DNA from: Rhizobium mongolense subsp. loessense | GTDB lineage: Bacteria; Pseudomonadota; Alphaproteobacteria; Rhizobiales; Rhizobiaceae | DNA length: 64,000 nt | Direction: 5' to 3' | NCBI RefSeq assembly: GCF_900099775.1 | Contig: NZ_FMTM01000008.1 | Coordinates: 124,001-188,000 of the forward strand | Shown: positions 61,147 to 64,000 of the stretch, piece by piece | Layout of the letters: each line of letters opens with the position of its first letter | How positions within the stretch are numbered: position 1 is the stretch's first letter | Position numbers and translations under genes: made by a program | Notes under the pieces: model-generated | The model's database searches: none | Seen by the model: only the letters and a program-made list of their open reading frames with translations | Told to the model about the DNA's origin: nothing

Positions 61147-62217
61147 ATGGCCAACAAGATGATGCTCGAGAACTACAAGCTGCTAGGACGCTCAGGTTTG
61201 CGTGTTTCGCCCATAAGCCTGGGCACCATGACCTTCGGGTCGGATTGGGGTTGGGGCGCCGACAGTGTCGAAGCCCGCCGCATCTTCGATCTCTATGTCG
61301 ATCGGGGCGGCAATTTCATCGATACCTCGGTGAACTACACCAACGGCGCCGCCGAACGCTTCCTCGGCGAATTCGTCGGCGACAAGCGTGAGCGGCTCGT
61401 CCTCGCGACGAAGTTCACGATGGCCCGCGAGCCTGGCAACCCCAATTCGGGCGGCAATCATCGCCTTAACATGATGCGGTCTGTCGAACAAAGTCTCAGG
61501 CAGCTTGGCACCGATCGCATCGATCTCTTCTATCTGCACGGATGGGACATGACGACCCAGCCAGACGAGGTGATGCGCGCCCTCGACGATCTCGTTCGGT
61601 CGGGAAAGGTTCTCTATGTCGGCATCTGCAATACGCCGGCATGGCGGATCGCCGAAATGCAGACGTTCGCCGACATGCGCGGGTGGTCCCCCTTCGTCGC
61701 GCTCCAAATCGAATACAGTCTCGTGGAACGCACCGTCGAGCACGAGCTCATGCCGATGGCCGCATCCTTAGGACTTGGCGTGCTCCCGTGGTCGCCGCTA
61801 GGCGGCGGCATGCTGACCGGCAAGTACTCCCGAGCAGATGTTCAAGATTCCCGTGAAGCGGCCGTGTCTCCCAGCCGCAAGGGCGTCATCGCCTCCTCGG
61901 GGCATCTTAACGAGCGCGCCATCCAGATCGCGCACGAGGTTCGCACCGTTGCCCAGGAAATGGGCTCGACACCGTCTCGGGTAGCGCTTGCATGGACGCT
62001 GGCGAATCCCACGGTCGTGTCGCCCATCATGGGCGCCCGCACAGTTGCCCAGGCGGAGGAAAATCTGGGCGCTCTGGACGTGGCGCTGTCGCCGGAGCAG
62101 CTCGATCGCCTCAACCGAGTAAGCGGCCCAGATCCGATATTCCCTGCCCGTTTCGTAGATCGCCCATTGGTTCAGCAACTCATCTTCGGCGGAGCTTGCG
62201 TGGCTCGCCGCCTCTGA
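61147..62217 (+). CDS. Aldo/keto reductase
   Basis: A 356-residue NADPH-dependent oxidoreductase of the YghZ/tas-like group. The catalytic tetrad is visible: Asp in FIDTSVNY, Tyr in NYTNGAAE, Lys in VLATKF, His in LFYLHGWD. The NADPH-binding end reads NPTVVSPIMGARTVAQAEEN. The start at 61147 (MANKMM) follows TTGGAG. It is divergent from a LysR gene and followed by a broken Atu4866-like gene. Confidence 0.93.
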   Translation: MANKMMLENYKLLGRSGLRVSPISLGTMTFGSDWGWGADSVEARRIFDLYVDRGGNFIDTSVNYTNGAAERFLGEFVGDKRERLVLATKFTMAREPGNPNSGGNHRLNMMRSVEQSLRQLGTDRIDLFYLHGWDMTTQPDEVMRALDDLVRSGKVLYVGICNTPAWRIAEMQTFADMRGWSPFVALQIEYSLVERTVEHELMPMAASLGLGVLPWSPLGGGMLTGKYSRADVQDSREAAVSPSRKGVIASSGHLNERAIQIAHEVRTVAQEMGSTPSRVALAWTLANPTVVSPIMGARTVAQAEENLGALDVALSPEQLDRLNRVSGPDPIFPARFVDRPLVQQLIFGGACVARRL

Positions 62218-62297
62218 ACTCAGACGAAGAAGACCGACATGCATGACGGCGGTTGTCCAGACAGTGCCTTCTCGCCCTTCAGCAACACAAGAAAGCA

Positions 62298-62638
62298 ATG
62301 ACACCCATGACCTTTTCTTCACTGACCGATCGCCTCACCGCTGGGGGCCGCAAACTGCTGGTCGCGTCAGCATTCTTGGCCATCATCGGACCGGCGCATG
62401 CCGAGACCAGCGCGCCGGACGCCCGCGCCGATTGGGCGTTACGTCGAGGCCCCGCGGTAAACGCGAACGTGCCTATGAAGGGCGCTACGAAGTGGCCGGC
62501 ACACATATCGAATATTGGGACGACACCGGCTTCACCGCCGATGGCGACTTCGTCGACGCAAATATCTTGCACCACGGCGGTATGGTTTTGCGCCGACTTA
62601 CGGATCATTTCGCAGACCCCTCCATCTCGAAACGATAG
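62298..62638 (+). pseudogene. Atu4866-like small exported protein, frameshifted
   Basis: ATG 62298 encodes a signal peptide (LTAGGRKLLVASAFLAIIGP, cleavage after AHA) and a few mature residues. Past ARADW the reading frame is wrong; another frame carries GKRERAYEGRYEVAGTHIEY and WDDTGFTADGDFVDANILHH, the conserved core of Atu4866-type proteins, to a stop at 62638. A third frame holds the short link GRYVEA, so at least two indels (one a missing stretch, one an extra C near 62450) have struck. The family is recognised by eye. Confidence 0.6.
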
Positions 62639-63048
62639 TAGCGCAGCGCAGATCTGGTTTTAGCCGTCGCCCATAGGCGATGCTTCGTCGCAGAAGATGA
62701 GTTGTCGTACGCCATCCAAGGAGGTCCCATCGTCCCGCACCCTTTGGTGCGAGGAAACTGATTGAAGACTGAAGAGCGCGGCAGCGCAGGGCGCGAGATT
62801 CCTCGCCTCGAAAGCTCGCAAACCGCTGAGCGCACGTTGTCGCTGCCATCCTCGGCAAGGTCATAAAATTAGCCGAACAGAAGCGCTCCCAGCAGATGCC
62901 CCTGAGTTGACCACGTCATCGACAAGGACGGGCCTGCGGAGGATGGAGGGCAGACGCTTAAAAGCGCCACCATTCAGGTGTCTGTCAGCTTCGGGTCGCA
63001 ATGAGCGCATGCTGCCTCGCAGGTAGCGTTCCGAGGCAGAGGCATTCG
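62639..63048. other. Gene-free stretch with a phosphoribosyltransferase-like relic
   Basis: About 400 bp. On the minus strand at 62932-62894 the frame reads PVLVDDVVNSGAS, the PRPP-binding signature of phosphoribosyltransferases, inside a frame (63070-62861) without other conserved sequence. It is most likely the worn fragment of an old gene. Otherwise empty. Confidence 0.4.
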
Positions 63049-63624
63049 ATGACGGTAAAATACTTCCCACGCTACGGGAAGGCGGCGCTAAGGCTCTTCG
63101 GCCTATTCCTGCTCACCGCAGGCGGTTATTTTCTTTATCTGCAGGCAACGGACAATTTCGCAACGGTCGTTGCCGGCGAAGTCTACCGTTCGTCGCAGCC
63201 GTCCGCCCAATCAATCACAGAGCTTGAAAAACAGTATGGCATCAGAACGATCCTCAACCTCAGGGGTAAAGCCGACAGCTCCAAATGGTACGCCGACGAG
63301 GTTCATCAGGCGAAAGCATTGAACATTGTCCATATCAACTTCAAAATGTCCGCTGGAAGAGAACTGAGCCCGGAACAGGCCAAGGATCTCATCGCCATCA
63401 TGCGGGACGCGCCGAAACCGCTGCTGATCCATTGCCGCGCCGGCGCCGATCGCACCGGGCTTGCCTCCGCTCTCTATCTGGCCGCCGTCGCCGGCAAGGA
63501 CGAAGAGGCTGCCGAGGGGCAGTTATCGCTTCTCTACGGGCACCTGCCCTTCCCGTTCAGCCGCGCTTTCGCGATGGATCGCACGTTCGAGAAAATGGAG
63601 ACCTTCGTTTTTGGCAGATCCTGA
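63049..63624 (+). CDS. Membrane-anchored tyrosine/dual-specificity phosphatase
   Basis: A 191-residue protein with one membrane segment (about 13-31, ALRLFGLFLLTAGGYFLYLQ) and a phosphatase domain with the P-loop LIHCRAGADRTGLAS (Cys129, Arg135) and an upstream acid-containing loop (LNLRGKADSSKWYADE). The membrane segment puts the catalytic domain probably in the periplasm. ATG 63049 is preferred over 63001 because the membrane segment directly follows. 103 bp before sthA. Confidence 0.85.
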   Translation: MTVKYFPRYGKAALRLFGLFLLTAGGYFLYLQATDNFATVVAGEVYRSSQPSAQSITELEKQYGIRTILNLRGKADSSKWYADEVHQAKALNIVHINFKMSAGRELSPEQAKDLIAIMRDAPKPLLIHCRAGADRTGLASALYLAAVAGKDEEAAEGQLSLLYGHLPFPFSRAFAMDRTFEKMETFVFGRS

Positions 63625-63727
63625 CAGTAGCCGTAAAACGATCTGTAAACATTGACCAGCTACCCGTGGATGAGCGACATTTTGCGTTGCAAAATATGAT
63701 TCCAAATTCCAATTCCGGGGCTGAGCC

Positions 63728-64000
63728 ATGTTTCAGTACGATCTTGTTGTTGTGGGCAGCGGTCCGGCGGGGCGCCGAGGTGCCATCCAGGCTGCGAAGC
63801 TCGGCAAGAAGGTCCTGGTCATCGAACAGGGCAAGCGTGTCGGCGGTGTTTCGGTTCATACGGGCACCATCCCTTCCAAGACGCTGCGGGAGACGGCTCT
63901 CAATCTCTCCGGCTGGCGCGAGCGCGGCTTCTACGGCCGTGCCTATCGCGTCAAGGAAGAGATCAGCGCCGAGGATCTGCGCCGCCGCCTCTTGATTACG
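63728..64000 (+). CDS. sthA: Soluble pyridine nucleotide transhydrogenase (N-terminal 91 residues)
   Basis: SthA exchanges reducing equivalents between NADPH and NAD. The visible N-terminus has the FAD site VVVGSGPAGRRGAIQAAKLG (GSGPAG at 10-15). Where lipoamide dehydrogenases have two redox cysteines, here the segment is GGVSVHTGTIPSKTL (39-53), with none, the hallmark of SthA. The gene runs off the right edge of the window. Start ATG 63728 follows CTGAGCC; the conserved N-terminus fits. Confidence 0.93.
   Translation, partial: MFQYDLVVVGSGPAGRRGAIQAAKLGKKVLVIEQGKRVGGVSVHTGTIPSKTLRETALNLSGWRERGFYGRAYRVKEEISAEDLRRRLLIT

Overview
The window looks like chromosomal DNA of a fast-growing rhizobium, most likely the Rhizobium leguminosarum/etli group. 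The evidence is a complete aapJQMP amino-acid permease operon with metC divergent in front of it, clpS-clpA, a phasin and a class I PHB synthase, small rhizobial families (DUF3126, DUF3597, DUF982), a twin cold-shock-domain protein, and CTTGNN-N17-CTATNN promoters. It is high in G+C. This is inferred from gene content and protein recognition; no search was run.

Layout. 1-12.8 kb is conserved housekeeping: clpA (cut by the left edge), clpS, a phasin, DUF3597, DUF3126-cysE, an alpha/beta hydrolase, a zinc-finger protein, a flavin monooxygenase, metC and aapJQMP. 12.9-25.6 kb is an accessory zone ending at the 3' end of a tRNA-Arg gene. It holds a HAD phosphatase, a nucleotidyltransferase, a CatB-type acetyltransferase, a broken P-loop kinase, a membrane protein split by one stop codon beside a thermonuclease, an Lrp regulator divergent from a nucleoside-gate permease, hydrolases, orphan families and two decayed IS110-type elements. 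25.6-29.7 kb returns to core genes (Complex I accessory subunit, tRNA-Pro, DUF192, cold-shock protein, glyoxalase, M15-like peptidase).

29.8-30.6 kb carries three tRNA-Glu genes, two inside an identical 104-bp repeat. Directly after them, 30.8-44.0 kb is a cell-surface polysaccharide cassette: GT2 glycosyltransferase, two methyltransferases, a fatty-acid desaturase, an ATP-grasp enzyme overlapping a Gfo/Idh dehydrogenase, a DegT aminotransferase, a 659-residue two-domain protein of unclear function, and rmlC-B-D-A for dTDP-L-rhamnose. Together they could make and decorate a rhamnose- and amino-sugar-containing glycan; the exact product is unknown.

44-56.9 kb is again mostly core: recJ, hom, an aminotransferase, phaC, an L,D-transpeptidase-like protein, a class III cyclase with a duplicated membrane module, and map. 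57-63 kb is another decaying stretch: a methyltransferase pseudogene, an orphan HWE kinase, LysR plus aldo/keto reductase plus a broken Atu4866-like gene, and a phosphoribosyltransferase-like relic. The window ends with a membrane-anchored phosphatase and the start of sthA.

The most interesting parts are the polysaccharide cassette next to the tRNA-Glu repeat (especially the 659-aa protein and the ATP-grasp/dehydrogenase pair), the dyad operators over the phasin promoter, the 50-residue membrane repeat in the cyclase, and the several genes caught in the act of decay.
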